A stretch of DNA of 64,000 bases from JAJKJG01 sp036556825 (GTDB lineage: Bacteria; Pseudomonadota; Alphaproteobacteria; Rhizobiales; Beijerinckiaceae), in assembly GCA_036556825.1 (NCBI GenBank), contig DATBIR010000147.1, positions 1-64,000 of the forward strand, given 5' to 3'. Below are positions 43,735-52,815 of this stretch, piece by piece. Below the pieces are notes generated by a model. That model had not been told where the DNA came from. It was given only the letters and a program-made list of their open reading frames with translations, and did not search any database. Position numbers and translations under genes: made by a program. Numbering within the stretch: the first letter of the stretch is position 1; every line of letters starts with the position of its first letter.

Positions 43735-44852
43735 GCAGCCGACCCCTGGTGCTGATCGCCGCCGGAGGCACCGGCGGCCATCTGTTTCCCGCCGAGTCGC
43801 TTGCTGTCGCGCTCGAGCGGCGCAACGTGCGCGTCGCGCTCGCCACCGATGACCGCGTCGGCAATATCGCCGCGACCTTTCCGGCCGAGACCGTTGTCAG
43901 GATTCCCGCGGCGACGCCGTCGGGGGGCTCGCTCGTGCAGCGCGCCCGGGCGGCGCTGGTCCTCGGGCTCGGAACGCTCCGCGCCCTGCAGGCCCTGCGC
44001 CGGCTACGGCCCGACGCGGTGATCGGCTTCGGCGGCTATCCCACAGTGCCGCCGCTCGTCGCCGCATCGCTGCTGCGCATCCCGGCCGTCATCCACGAAC
44101 AGAACGGCGTGATCGGGCGCGCCAACCGCTTCCTTGCGCCGCGCATGTCGCTGATCGCCACCGGCTTTGCGCAGGTGAGGGGCGTTCCGGCGACGCGGGC
44201 CCGCATGATCCATACGGGCAATCCTGTGCGGCCTGGTGTGCTCGCCGCGGCGCAAGTTCCCTATCCCGAGCTGACGGCGGACGGCAGCGTCAAGCTTCTC
44301 GTGTTCGGAGGCAGCCAGGGCGCGCGTGTGATGAGCGACATCGCGCCCACTGCCGTCGCGCAGATGCCGGAATATCTGCGGCGACGGCTCGTGATCACGC
44401 AGCAGGCCCGTCAGGAGGACTTGGCGCGGGTACGGGAGGCCTATGCGACATTGGGCGTGACCGCCGACGTGCAGCCGTTCTTCAAGGACCTGCCGCAGCG
44501 CATGGCCGGCGCGCATCTCGTGGTGTCCCGCTCCGGCGCCTCGACCGTAGCCGAGCTATCGGTGATCGGACGCCCTGCCATCCTCGTGCCCCTTCCGGGC
44601 GCGCTCGACCAGGACCAGGCCGCGAACGCCCAATCCCTGGCGGCGATCGGGGCCGCCACAATGATTAACCAGGAGGCGTTTACCCCGGAGCGACTGGCGG
44701 CGGAACTTGTTGATTACCTTAAGAACCCGCAAAGCTTGACCCGGGCGGCGGCAGCGGCCAAGAGCGCGGGGATCAATGACGCGGCCGAGCGGCTCGCCGC
44801 CGAGGTCGTTCGACTCGCCGCCGCCAGGCCATCCGACGAGAACCGCCCATGA
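43731..44852 (+). CDS. murG: Lipid II synthase MurG (GlcNAc transferase)
   Basis: A 373-residue membrane-associated GT-B enzyme adding GlcNAc to lipid I. The N-terminal glycine loop is LIAAGGTGGHLFPAESLA. VIGFGGYPTVPPLVAASLL, IHEQNGVIGRANRFLA and the C-terminal UDP-GlcNAc site (VFGGSQGARVMSD, VVSRSGASTVAELSVIGRPA, LPGALDQDQAANAQSL) are all seen. It overlaps ftsW and murC by 4 bp each. Confidence 0.96.
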   Translation: MSSRPLVLIAAGGTGGHLFPAESLAVALERRNVRVALATDDRVGNIAATFPAETVVRIPAATPSGGSLVQRARAALVLGLGTLRALQALRRLRPDAVIGFGGYPTVPPLVAASLLRIPAVIHEQNGVIGRANRFLAPRMSLIATGFAQVRGVPATRARMIHTGNPVRPGVLAAAQVPYPELTADGSVKLLVFGGSQGARVMSDIAPTAVAQMPEYLRRRLVITQQARQEDLARVREAYATLGVTADVQPFFKDLPQRMAGAHLVVSRSGASTVAELSVIGRPAILVPLPGALDQDQAANAQSLAAIGAATMINQEAFTPERLAAELVDYLKNPQSLTRAAAAAKSAGINDAAERLAAEVVRLAAARPSDENRP

Positions 44853-46261
44853 AACTGCCGCCCAAACTTGGCCCCATTCATTTCATTGGCATCGGCGGCA
44901 TCGGCATGTCCGGTATCGCCGAGGTGATGCACAATCTCGGCTACACGGTGCAGGGCTCCGACGCCGCCGACAACTACAATGTCAGGCGCCTCGCCGAGAA
45001 GGGCATTCGCACCTTCGTCGGCCACCGCGTCGAGAACGTCGACGACGCCGAGGTGGTGGTGGTGTCGACCGCCATCAAGCGCGACAACCCGGAGCTTGCG
45101 ATCGCCCGCGAGCGGCGGCTGCCGGTGGTGCGGCGCGCCGAGATGCTTGCCGAGCTGATGCGCTTCAAGAGCTGCGTGGCGATCGCCGGCACGCACGGCA
45201 AGACGACGACCACCTCGCTGGTCGCAACGCTGCTCGACGCCGGCGGGCTCGATCCGACCGTGATCAACGGTGGCATCATCAACGCCTATGGCACCAATGC
45301 CCGCATGGGCGACGGCCAATGGATGGTGGTCGAGGCCGACGAATCCGATGGCACCTTCCTCAAGCTGCCGTCCGACGTGGCGATCGTCACCAACATCGAT
45401 CCCGAGCATCTCGACCATTTCCATACCTTCGACGCCATTAAGGACGCGTTCCGCTCGTTCATCGACAATATCCCGTTCTACGGCTTCGCGGTCATGTGCA
45501 TCGACCATCCGACGGTGCAGGACCTGGTCGGCCGGATCGAGGACCGCCGCGTGATCACCTACGGCGAGAATCCGCAGGCCGACATCCGGCTCATGAATAT
45601 CGACCTGCGCGGCGGCAGGACGCGCTTCGACGTGCTGATCCGCGACCGCAAGCGCGGCGAGATCGAGATTGCCGACCTCGTCCTGCCCATGCCCGGCCAC
45701 CACAACGCGCTCAACGCCACCGCGGCGCTCGCCGTCGCGCATGAGCTCGGCGTCGAGCCGGATGTGATGCGGCAGGCCCTCGCCGGTTTCGGCGGCGTCA
45801 AGCGCCGCTTCACCCGCACCGGCGAATGGAACGGCATCACGATCTTCGACGATTACGGCCACCATCCGGTCGAGATCGGGGCCGTACTCAAGGCGGCGCG
45901 CGCCGCCACTGAAGGCCAGGTGATCGCCGTCGTGCAGCCGCACCGCTACACGCGCCTGTCGGCGCTGTTCAACGAGTTCTGCACCTGCTTCAACGATGCC
46001 GATGCGGTGATCGTCGCGCCGGTCTACGCCGCCGGCGAGCAGCCGATCGCCGGGGCCGATCGCGACAGCCTCGTCGCCGGCCTCAAGGCGCGCGGCCACC
46101 GCAACGCGATCGCGCTCGACAAGGTCGAGGACCTAGCCGGGCACGTGAGGGCCCTGGCGCGTCCGGGCGACTACGTGATTTGCCTCGGCGCCGGCAATAT
46201 CACGCAATGGGCCTATGCGCTGCCGGCGGAATTGCAGACGCTCGGCGGGAAGGCGGCATGA
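44849..46261 (+). CDS. murC: UDP-MurNAc:L-alanine ligase
   Basis: A 470-residue Mur ligase adding the first amino acid, L-Ala. It has the N-terminal HFIGIGGIGMSGIAEVMHNL, the ATP loop AIAGTHGKTTTTSLVATLLD, VVEADESDGTFLKLPSDVAI, TNIDPEHLDHF, and C-terminal IFDDYGHHPVEIGAVLKAAR. It overlaps murG and murB by 4 bp. Length is normal. Confidence 0.97.
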   Translation: MKLPPKLGPIHFIGIGGIGMSGIAEVMHNLGYTVQGSDAADNYNVRRLAEKGIRTFVGHRVENVDDAEVVVVSTAIKRDNPELAIARERRLPVVRRAEMLAELMRFKSCVAIAGTHGKTTTTSLVATLLDAGGLDPTVINGGIINAYGTNARMGDGQWMVVEADESDGTFLKLPSDVAIVTNIDPEHLDHFHTFDAIKDAFRSFIDNIPFYGFAVMCIDHPTVQDLVGRIEDRRVITYGENPQADIRLMNIDLRGGRTRFDVLIRDRKRGEIEIADLVLPMPGHHNALNATAALAVAHELGVEPDVMRQALAGFGGVKRRFTRTGEWNGITIFDDYGHHPVEIGAVLKAARAATEGQVIAVVQPHRYTRLSALFNEFCTCFNDADAVIVAPVYAAGEQPIAGADRDSLVAGLKARGHRNAIALDKVEDLAGHVRALARPGDYVICLGAGNITQWAYALPAELQTLGGKAA

Positions 46262-47211
46262 TGGACGTGATATCTCTGCAGCAGGGTGCCGCCTTCCCCG
46301 ACATCACCGGCGAGCTCAAGGCGCTGATGCCCGAGTTGCGCGGCCGCCTGATGGCCAACGTTACGCTCTCGGATCTCACCTGGTTCCGCGTCGGTGGCCC
46401 GGCGCAGGTCATGTTCTCGCCGACCGACGAAAACGACCTCGCCTATTTCCTGTCGCATCTGCCGGCCGAGATCCCGGTCACGGTGGTCGGGCTCGGGTCC
46501 AACCTGATCGTGCGCGACCGCGGCGTGCCGGGCGTCGTGATCCGGCTCGGCGGCAAGGGCTTTGGGACGATCGTGGTCGAGGACGGAACCAATATCCGCG
46601 CCGGCACCGCGGTTCCGGACGTGAAGGTCGCCCGTGCGGCGGCCGATGCCAGCATCGCCGGACTCGCTTTCTACAGGGGCATTCCGGGTTCCATTGGCGG
46701 GGCGCTGCGCATGAATGCGGGCGCCCATGGCGGCGAGACTACCGACGTGTTGGTGGAGGCCCGCGGCGTCGACCGGCAAGGCCGGATCCACGTCTTCCGG
46801 CATGGCGACATGGGCTTTGCCTATCGTCACTGCGGCGTTGCGGCGGATGTGATCTTCACCCAGGCGCTATTCCAAGGCCGGCCGGGCGACCAGGCGGCGA
46901 TCCTGGCCGAAATGGACCGCGTCACCGAGGCGCGCGAGGCGGCGCAGCCGATCCGCGAACGCACCGGCGGCTCGACGTTCAAGAACCCTCCGGGCACACG
47001 TGCGTGGCAGGTGATCGACGCCGCCGGCTGCCGCGGGCTCGCGGTCGGCGACGCACAGGTTTCCGAGATGCATTGCAACTTCCTGATCAATCGCGGCAAG
47101 GCGACCGCCGCGCAGATCGAGGGCCTCGGCGAGGAAGTGCGTCGCCGGGTCCGCGAGCATTCCGGCGTCGAGCTCGAGTGGGAAATCAAGCGGATCGGCC
47201 AGGCTCTATGA
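46258..47211 (+). CDS. murB: UDP-N-acetylenolpyruvoylglucosamine reductase
   Basis: A 317-residue FAD enzyme of the type IIa MurB class, reducing enolpyruvyl-UDP-GlcNAc with NADPH to UDP-MurNAc. FAD-binding parts are TWFRVGGPAQVMFSPTDEND, VVGLGSNLIVRDRGVPGVVI and GIPGSIGGALRMNAGAHGGE. The catalytic GGSTFKNPPG (Ser donor) and C-terminal LINRGKATAAQIEGLGEEVR are present. ATG 46258 overlaps murC by 4 bp; ATG 46261 is the next codon. It is the last gene before a 229-bp break in the cluster. Confidence 0.95.
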   Translation: MMDVISLQQGAAFPDITGELKALMPELRGRLMANVTLSDLTWFRVGGPAQVMFSPTDENDLAYFLSHLPAEIPVTVVGLGSNLIVRDRGVPGVVIRLGGKGFGTIVVEDGTNIRAGTAVPDVKVARAAADASIAGLAFYRGIPGSIGGALRMNAGAHGGETTDVLVEARGVDRQGRIHVFRHGDMGFAYRHCGVAADVIFTQALFQGRPGDQAAILAEMDRVTEAREAAQPIRERTGGSTFKNPPGTRAWQVIDAAGCRGLAVGDAQVSEMHCNFLINRGKATAAQIEGLGEEVRRRVREHSGVELEWEIKRIGQAL

Positions 47212-47440
47212 GCCGCGGATCCCAAGGTGGTTAAGAGCCTCGGCCGGCACGTGGTCGCCGCGTTGCCAGGCGGATCCGGGAAGCAGATGGTTTCGAGCTA
47301 AGGTGACCGGTAAAGCTTTAGCCGAAATAAACTTCGGCAATGTCGGCGCCCTCCTTTGCTTCTCGATCCCTCTTGGATTGTGATCGGCATCCGCGCCGCA
47401 TGTCGCCGGGCCTTTAGGTATGCGCTGGGGGAGATCCAGG
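47212..47440 (+). promoter_or_regulatory. murB-ddl intergenic region with two small palindromes
   Basis: This is the largest gap inside the dcw cluster (229 bp). TAAAGCTTTA (47311-47320) is a perfect palindrome, and GCCGAA-ATAAAC-TTCGGC (47321-47338) right after it is a hairpin. Together they could be an attenuator or binding site for the ddl-ftsQAZ part. There is no T-run and I cannot place a promoter with confidence. Confidence 0.4.
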
Positions 47441-48364
47441 ATGACCAAACATGTTGCCGTGCTGATGGGCGGCTGGTCCGCGGAGCGCGAGGTCAGCCTC
47501 AGCAGCGGCCTCGCCTGCTGCAAGGCGCTCGAGGAGCAGGGCTACAGGGTGACTCCGATCGACGTCGCCCTCGACATCGCCATGGTGTTGCCGGAAGTGC
47601 GGCCAGACGTGGTGTTCAACGCACTGCACGGCCGCTACGGCGAGGACGGCACTATCCAGGGCATGCTCGAGATCCTGCGCCTGCCGTACACGCATTCCGG
47701 CGTGCTCGCATCGGCGCTCGCCATGCACAAGCATCGTGCCAAGGTGGTCCTCAAGGCAGCCGGCGTGCCGGTTCCGGAGGGTCTGACGGTTCACCGCACG
47801 GAGGCGGCCGCGCGCCACCTCCTGCCGCCGCCTTACGTGGTCAAGCCGGTCAGCGAGGGCTCCTCGGTTGGCGTCATCATCGTGCGCGAGGACCGCTCCC
47901 ATCCGCCGCAGGAGCTGCTGCGTGACGACTGGGCCTTCGGCGACCAGGTGCTTGTCGAAAAATATATTCCCGGCAGAGAGTTGACCTGCGCCGTGATGGG
48001 CGATCGGGCGCTCGACGTGATCGACATCCGGCCGGCCGCCGGCGTGTTCTACGACTATGATGCGAAATACGCCAAGGGCGGCTCGATCCACATCCTGCCG
48101 GCCGAACTTAAACCGAATATTTACCAGCGGGTCCAAGAGTTGGCGTTAACGGCACATCAAGCACTCGGTTGCCGCGGCGTCAGCCGCACTGACTTCAGAT
48201 ACGACGACACGCCGAACGGATCCGGCGAGGTCGTCGTGCTCGAGGTCAACACCCAACCCGGGATGACCGAGACCTCCTTGGTGCCTGAACTCGCGGCGTT
48301 CGCCGGGTACTCGTTTGGTGAGCTTGTGAAATGGATGGTGGAGGACGCTTCCTGCGACCGCTGA
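47441..48364 (+). CDS. ddl: D-alanine--D-alanine ligase
   Basis: A 307-residue ATP-grasp enzyme making D-Ala-D-Ala for MurF. It has VAVLMGGWSAEREVSLSSGL, FNALHGRYGEDGTIQGMLEI, YTHSGVLASALAMHKH, VVKPVSEGSSVGVIIVRED, LEVNTQPGMTETSLVPE. ATG 47441 has GGGGAGATCCAGG upstream and removes a short unconserved extension from 47420. The 3' end overlaps ftsQ by 34 bp, so the two are tightly linked. Confidence 0.96.
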   Translation: MTKHVAVLMGGWSAEREVSLSSGLACCKALEEQGYRVTPIDVALDIAMVLPEVRPDVVFNALHGRYGEDGTIQGMLEILRLPYTHSGVLASALAMHKHRAKVVLKAAGVPVPEGLTVHRTEAAARHLLPPPYVVKPVSEGSSVGVIIVREDRSHPPQELLRDDWAFGDQVLVEKYIPGRELTCAVMGDRALDVIDIRPAAGVFYDYDAKYAKGGSIHILPAELKPNIYQRVQELALTAHQALGCRGVSRTDFRYDDTPNGSGEVVVLEVNTQPGMTETSLVPELAAFAGYSFGELVKWMVEDASCDR

Positions 48365-49293
48365 GCGCCGGCTCGACCGGTGGCGCAGCCGTTGCCGCCC
48401 CCACATCCGTCCGGCCATGTTCGCCGGATCTCCGCCGTTCGCGGCCGCGCGTCTGGCGGCGGGCCTCCGTCATAACGCCTCTGCAGCGCCGGCTGCCGCC
48501 GTTCCTCGGAACCGGGCTGGTCCTGGTCTTTTTCGCGCTCGTCGGTCTCACCGGCGCCGTTGTCGGCGGGCATTACCAGCGCGTGCTCGACAAGTATGGC
48601 GAGCCGCGCCACATGCTCGCCCGAACCCTCGGGCTTGGGCTCGAGCGGGTCACCATCTCGGGCATCGGCCAGCTCACCGAGGCCGAGATCCTCGGCATCG
48701 CCGGCATCTCCACGAAGGCGTCGCTGCCGTTTCTCGACGTTGCCGAGATCCGCGACCGGCTCGAGCGCGTGCCGCTGATCAGAAACGCCTCCGTGCGCAA
48801 GCTCTATCCGGGCGAGCTGCTCATCACGATGAGCGAGCGCGAGCCGCACGCACTGTGGCAACACAACGGCGAGGTGTTCCTGATCGCCGTCGACGGGACG
48901 GTCATCGACATCGTGCAGGATGCGCGCTTCAGCCATCTGCCGCTCGTGGTCGGCGACTTGGCAAACGGACGCAGCGGGGAATATCTCGCCCTTCTCGAGG
49001 CGGCGGGGCCGCTCAAGTCGCGCATCGTCGCCGGGATGCTCGTGTCGGGCCGCCGCTGGACGCTCAAGATCGACAACGGCATGGACGTGCGGCTGCCGGA
49101 GCAGGGGGCCGCGGCGGCGGTCGCTCGGCTCGTCAAGCTCGAACGCGAGCAGCGGATTTTCGACAAGGACATCATCTCGCTCGACCTGCGCATGAGCGAC
49201 CGTGTCGTCGTGCGGCTCACGGAGGAGGCAATGGCGGCGCGTCTCGACGCCGCCAAGAAGAAGCCCCCCCGCGGCAAGGGCGTCGAGACATGA
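48331..49293 (+). CDS. ftsQ: Cell division protein FtsQ
   Basis: A 320-residue bitopic membrane protein. It has a cytoplasmic N-terminus (MDGGGRFLRPLSAG, rich in Arg up to about residue 50), one membrane helix (LGTGLVLVFFALVGLTGAVV, about 58-77), the POTRA domain (LERVTISGIGQLTEAEILGI, about 103-175), and the FtsQ beta domain (about 180-300). It recruits FtsL and FtsB and regulates FtsWI. The ATG overlaps ddl by 34 bp; the stop overlaps ftsA by 4 bp. Confidence 0.93.
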   Translation: MDGGGRFLRPLSAGSTGGAAVAAPTSVRPCSPDLRRSRPRVWRRASVITPLQRRLPPFLGTGLVLVFFALVGLTGAVVGGHYQRVLDKYGEPRHMLARTLGLGLERVTISGIGQLTEAEILGIAGISTKASLPFLDVAEIRDRLERVPLIRNASVRKLYPGELLITMSEREPHALWQHNGEVFLIAVDGTVIDIVQDARFSHLPLVVGDLANGRSGEYLALLEAAGPLKSRIVAGMLVSGRRWTLKIDNGMDVRLPEQGAAAAVARLVKLEREQRIFDKDIISLDLRMSDRVVVRLTEEAMAARLDAAKKKPPRGKGVET

Positions 49294-50615
49294 GCCTGCA
49301 ACATCACGGCTTCATGCCGCGGCTGAAGCCGCTGTCAGCGCGCAAGAGCGCGACGTTGTCCGTGCTCGACATCGGCACGAGCAAGATCGTCTGCCTGGTC
49401 GCGCAGCTCAAGCCCGTCGACAACCTCGAGGCGTTTCGCGGCCGCACGCACGTCGCCAGAATCATCGGCATCGGGCATCAGCGCTCGGTTGGTCTCAAGG
49501 GCGGCGCCATCGTCGATCTCGAGGCCGCCGAGGGCGCGATCCGTCAGGCTGTGCACGCCGCCGAGCGCATGGCCAAGGTCGAGATCCAGTCCGTCATCGT
49601 CAACCTGACCGGCGGCCGTCTCGGCTCCCAGCATCTGAACGGCAATATCGGCGTGCGCGGCGGCGCCGTCACGGCTGCCGATCTGAACCGCGTGCTGTCG
49701 GCCGCGAGCGCCGTTCACCCGCGTCCCGGGCGGGCCATCCTGCACTCGCTCCCGACCGGCTACTCGCTCGACGCCCAGGCCAATATCGTCGATCCGGCCG
49801 GAATGATCGGCGAAAAGCTCGGCGTCGACTTGCACGTCGTCACCGCCGAGGCGGCCGCGGCTCGCAACCTGATGCTCTCGGTCGAGCGATGCCATCTCGG
49901 CGTCGAGGCCGTTGTCGCGACACCTTATGCGGCCGGGTTGTCATCGGTCGTCGACGACGAGTCGGACATGGGCGCCGTGCTCATCGACATGGGCGGTGGC
50001 ACGACGAGCATCGCCGTGTTCGCGGCAGGGCACATCGTTCACCTCGATGCGCTCGCCGTGGGCGGCCATCACGTTACCATGGACATCGCGCGCGGCCTGA
50101 CCACGCGCGTCACCGCGGCCGAGCGGCTCAAGACGCTCTATGGCTCGGCGATCACGACGAGCGCCGACGACCGCGACATGATTGCCGTGCCTCAGGTCGA
50201 CGAGGACGAGCGTGACGTGCCCGGCCATCTGCCGAAGGCGCACCTCACGCGCATCATCAAGCCGCGCATCGAGGAGATTCTCGAGCTGATCCGGGATCGT
50301 CTCAGGAACGCGGGCTTTGCCGCGCAGGCGGGCCGGCGCGTGATCCTGACCGGCGGCGCCAGTCAGCTCGCCGGCGTTCCCGAGGTGGCGCGGCGCATCC
50401 TGCAGGGGCAAGTGCGAATCGGGCGTCCGCTCGGCATCAAGGGTCTGCCCGAAGCCGCCAAGGGGCCGGGTTTTGCCGCCGCGGTCGGCCTCCTGGTGTA
50501 TCCGCAGGTCGCGCATATGGAGCAATTCGAGCCACGGTCCAGCGGAATTTTCGCCGGCACGGGCACCGACGGCTACCTGTCACGGGTCGGCCGTTGGATT
50601 CGGGAAAGTTTTTGA
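49290..50615 (+). CDS. ftsA: Cell division protein FtsA
   Basis: A 441-residue actin-like ATPase that anchors FtsZ to the membrane. The phosphate-1 loop is LSVLDIGTSKIVCLVAQLKP. The 1C domain (about 100-180) is followed by phosphate-2 (GAVLIDMGGGTTSIAVFAAG), the adenosine loop (VILTGGASQLAGVPEVARRI), and a C-terminal amphipathic membrane-targeting helix (YLSRVGRWIRESF). ATG 49290 overlaps ftsQ by 4 bp; a longer frame from 48417 is a read-through through ftsQ in another frame. An 89-bp gap separates it from ftsZ. Confidence 0.95.
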   Translation: MSLQHHGFMPRLKPLSARKSATLSVLDIGTSKIVCLVAQLKPVDNLEAFRGRTHVARIIGIGHQRSVGLKGGAIVDLEAAEGAIRQAVHAAERMAKVEIQSVIVNLTGGRLGSQHLNGNIGVRGGAVTAADLNRVLSAASAVHPRPGRAILHSLPTGYSLDAQANIVDPAGMIGEKLGVDLHVVTAEAAAARNLMLSVERCHLGVEAVVATPYAAGLSSVVDDESDMGAVLIDMGGGTTSIAVFAAGHIVHLDALAVGGHHVTMDIARGLTTRVTAAERLKTLYGSAITTSADDRDMIAVPQVDEDERDVPGHLPKAHLTRIIKPRIEEILELIRDRLRNAGFAAQAGRRVILTGGASQLAGVPEVARRILQGQVRIGRPLGIKGLPEAAKGPGFAAAVGLLVYPQVAHMEQFEPRSSGIFAGTGTDGYLSRVGRWIRESF

Positions 50616-50704
50616 GGGTAAGGCAGGGGGGCGACTCGGCGACTCCGCGAGGGGAACCGCGCAGCCGGGCGCCGAGAGAAAAGGGTTACGAGAGGGGCTA
50701 GGTC

Positions 50705-52531
50705 ATGACCATCAGTTTGCAAGCTCCGGACATCCGGGAACTCAAGCCGCGCATCACCGTCTTCGGTGTCGGCGGCGCCGGCGGCAACGCGGTCAACAAC
50801 ATGATCGAGGCGGGCCTCATCGGCGTCGAATTCGTCGTCGCCAACACCGACGCTCAGGCGCTCACCTCGTCCAAGGCGGAACGCATCATCCAGATGGGGC
50901 TGACCGTCACGCAGGGCCTCGGCGCCGGCTCGCAGCCGGAGGTGGGACGCGCGGCAGCCGACGAGGTGATCGACGAGATCCGTGATCAGCTGTCTGGCGC
51001 GCATATGGTGTTCGTCACGGCCGGGATGGGTGGCGGCACCGGCACGGGCGCGGCGCCGGTCATCGCGCGCGCCGCGCGCGACATGGGCATCCTCACCGTC
51101 GGCGTCGTCACCAAACCCTTCCAGTTCGAGGGCGTGCGCCGCATGCGCGTCGCCGAGAGCGGCGTCGAGGAGCTGCAGCAGGCGGTCGACACGCTGATCG
51201 TCATTCCGAACCAGAATCTGTTTCGCATCGCCAACGAGAAGACCACCTTTGCCGACGCCTTCGCGATGGCCGACCAGGTGCTCTACTCCGGTGTCGCCTG
51301 CATTACCGACCTGATGGTCAAGGAAGGCCTGATCAATCTCGACTTTGCCGACGTGCGCGCCATCATGCGCGGCATGGGCAAGGCGATGATGGGCACGGGC
51401 GAGGCGTCAGGCGAGAAGCGCGCCAATCGCGCGGCCGAGGCCGCCATCGCCAACCCGCTTCTCGACGACGTCTCGATGAAGGGCGCGCGCGGCCTCCTGA
51501 TTTCGATCACCGGCGGGCGCGACCTGACGCTCTACGAAGTCGACGAAGCGGCCACGCGCATCCGCGAAGAGGTCGACCAGGACGCCAATATTATCCTCGG
51601 TGCGACCTTCGACGAGGCCCTCGAAGGCATCATCCGGGTCTCGGTTGTTGCAACCGGAATCGACCATGCCCTCCTGGCCAAGGCGCCGGAAATAGCGGCG
51701 ACCGAGCAGCGCATCGCTGAGGTTGCTGAGCGCTTGCGGGCCGAGGCGCGCGCGCGCGTCACACCGTCGGCACCCTCCGCGACACCGGCCGCGCCCGCAA
51801 TCCGGCCGCTTGCGCACGCCGAGGCTGCCGCGCCGAAACCGATTGTGGCGCCTCCGGTGATGCCCGCTCCGATCGCCGCTCCCACGCCGGCTGTCATGCC
51901 CGCTGCGGCCAAGCCCGTTGCCGCCATGCCCCCGGCGATACCCGCTGCGGCGGCCGCTGCGCCGGCAATGCCGCAAGCCGCACCTTTGCCGCAGCCGGCG
52001 CAAGCGCTGCGCAGCGAGATCGCGCCACCGCCTGTTCAGACGCGACCGGCAGTGCCGTTCGCGCCGCCGTCGGCTCCCGTGCCTGTCGAGGATCTGGCCC
52101 CTGCGCCCTTCATCCCGCCGCAGCCGGAGCGCGCCCTGCGACCGACTCGCATGCCGCGCGTCGAGGACCTGCCGCTCCCCGCGCAGAATCAGCTGCGCGC
52201 AACGCGCGGCGAAGGCGAAGCCGTCGGCCACGATCCCAAACGCATGACCCTGCTGCAGCGCCTGGCGACAGTCGGTTTCGGCCGCAAGGACGAATCGCCG
52301 GCGCCTCAGCCTGCGGAGAAGCCGGCCGCCCATCGCCCACCCGGCGAGGGACCGCAGCGTCCGTCCATGTCTCCGGCCCACGCCGAATATACCAAGCGGC
52401 CACCGGCGCCACACGGTCAGCGCCCGGCGCAAGGCGCGCTCGATTCGCATGGCCGGCCGGCGGCTCCGGCGCGCGGGCTAGACGACGAGCATCTGGAGAT
52501 TCCGGCCTTCCTGCGCCGCCAGACGAACTGA
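50705..52531 (+). CDS. ftsZ: Cell division protein FtsZ
   Basis: A 608-residue tubulin-like GTPase forming the Z ring. The GTPase domain (about 15-320) has the tubulin signature GGTGTG at residues 110-115, VFGVGGAGGNAVNNMIEAGL near the N-terminus, and the synergy-loop region NLDFADVRAIM. The linker (about 340-590) is unusually long, rich in Ala and Pro. The conserved C-terminal peptide (DDEHLEIPAFLRRQTN) binds FtsA. E. coli FtsZ has 383 residues; long linkers are common in alphaproteobacteria. A GAGAGGGG ribosome binding site lies 7-14 bp upstream. A terminator-like hairpin follows. Confidence 0.97.
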   Translation: MTISLQAPDIRELKPRITVFGVGGAGGNAVNNMIEAGLIGVEFVVANTDAQALTSSKAERIIQMGLTVTQGLGAGSQPEVGRAAADEVIDEIRDQLSGAHMVFVTAGMGGGTGTGAAPVIARAARDMGILTVGVVTKPFQFEGVRRMRVAESGVEELQQAVDTLIVIPNQNLFRIANEKTTFADAFAMADQVLYSGVACITDLMVKEGLINLDFADVRAIMRGMGKAMMGTGEASGEKRANRAAEAAIANPLLDDVSMKGARGLLISITGGRDLTLYEVDEAATRIREEVDQDANIILGATFDEALEGIIRVSVVATGIDHALLAKAPEIAATEQRIAEVAERLRAEARARVTPSAPSATPAAPAIRPLAHAEAAAPKPIVAPPVMPAPIAAPTPAVMPAAAKPVAAMPPAIPAAAAAAPAMPQAAPLPQPAQALRSEIAPPPVQTRPAVPFAPPSAPVPVEDLAPAPFIPPQPERALRPTRMPRVEDLPLPAQNQLRATRGEGEAVGHDPKRMTLLQRLATVGFGRKDESPAPQPAEKPAAHRPPGEGPQRPSMSPAHAEYTKRPPAPHGQRPAQGALDSHGRPAAPARGLDDEHLEIPAFLRRQTN

Positions 52532-52558
52532 TTCTGAAGACCTCCGCAGGATGGGATC

Positions 52559-52584
52559 GGCCCCGCCGCTCGGAGCGCGGGGCC
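52559..52584 (+). terminator. Terminator-like hairpin after ftsZ
   Basis: GGCCCCGC (52559-52566) pairs with GCGGGGCC (52577-52584) 28 bp after the ftsZ stop, with CGCTCGGAGC in the loop, which can pair further. Only a weak T/A-rich stretch follows. Likely end of the dcw transcript. Confidence 0.55.
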
Positions 52585-52660
52585 TTCGCCATTAAAAAGT
52601 GCGTAAGTTCAACAGCTTATAAGGTTAGCGGGGTTGTAACAGAGCGTAAGAAAGCGTGAT

Positions 52661-52689
52661 TTGGCGGGCGTGCCGGCCGCGATTATGGT
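52661..52689 (+). promoter_or_regulatory. Candidate promoter of lpxC
   Basis: TTGGCG (52661-52666) and TATGGT (52684-52689) are 17 bp apart, about 126 bp upstream of lpxC. Motif match only; it suggests lpxC is transcribed separately from ftsZ. Confidence 0.4.
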
Positions 52690-52815
52690 GCAAGCACGTC
52701 AAAAGAAGGGCAGGCGCTCCTACGGCGCCAAGACCCCTGGGGCTCAAGAACGGACAGGTCTTCTCGGCGGCGGACAATAGTCTTGCAACGATAAGGCGTG
52801 GCCGAGGTCGCGGGA

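Noticed and set aside
48417..49289. N-terminal extension of the ftsA frame through ftsQ
   Set aside because: The extension is Arg-rich shadow sequence of ftsQ. FtsA conservation begins right after ATG 49290, which overlaps the ftsQ stop as ATGA.
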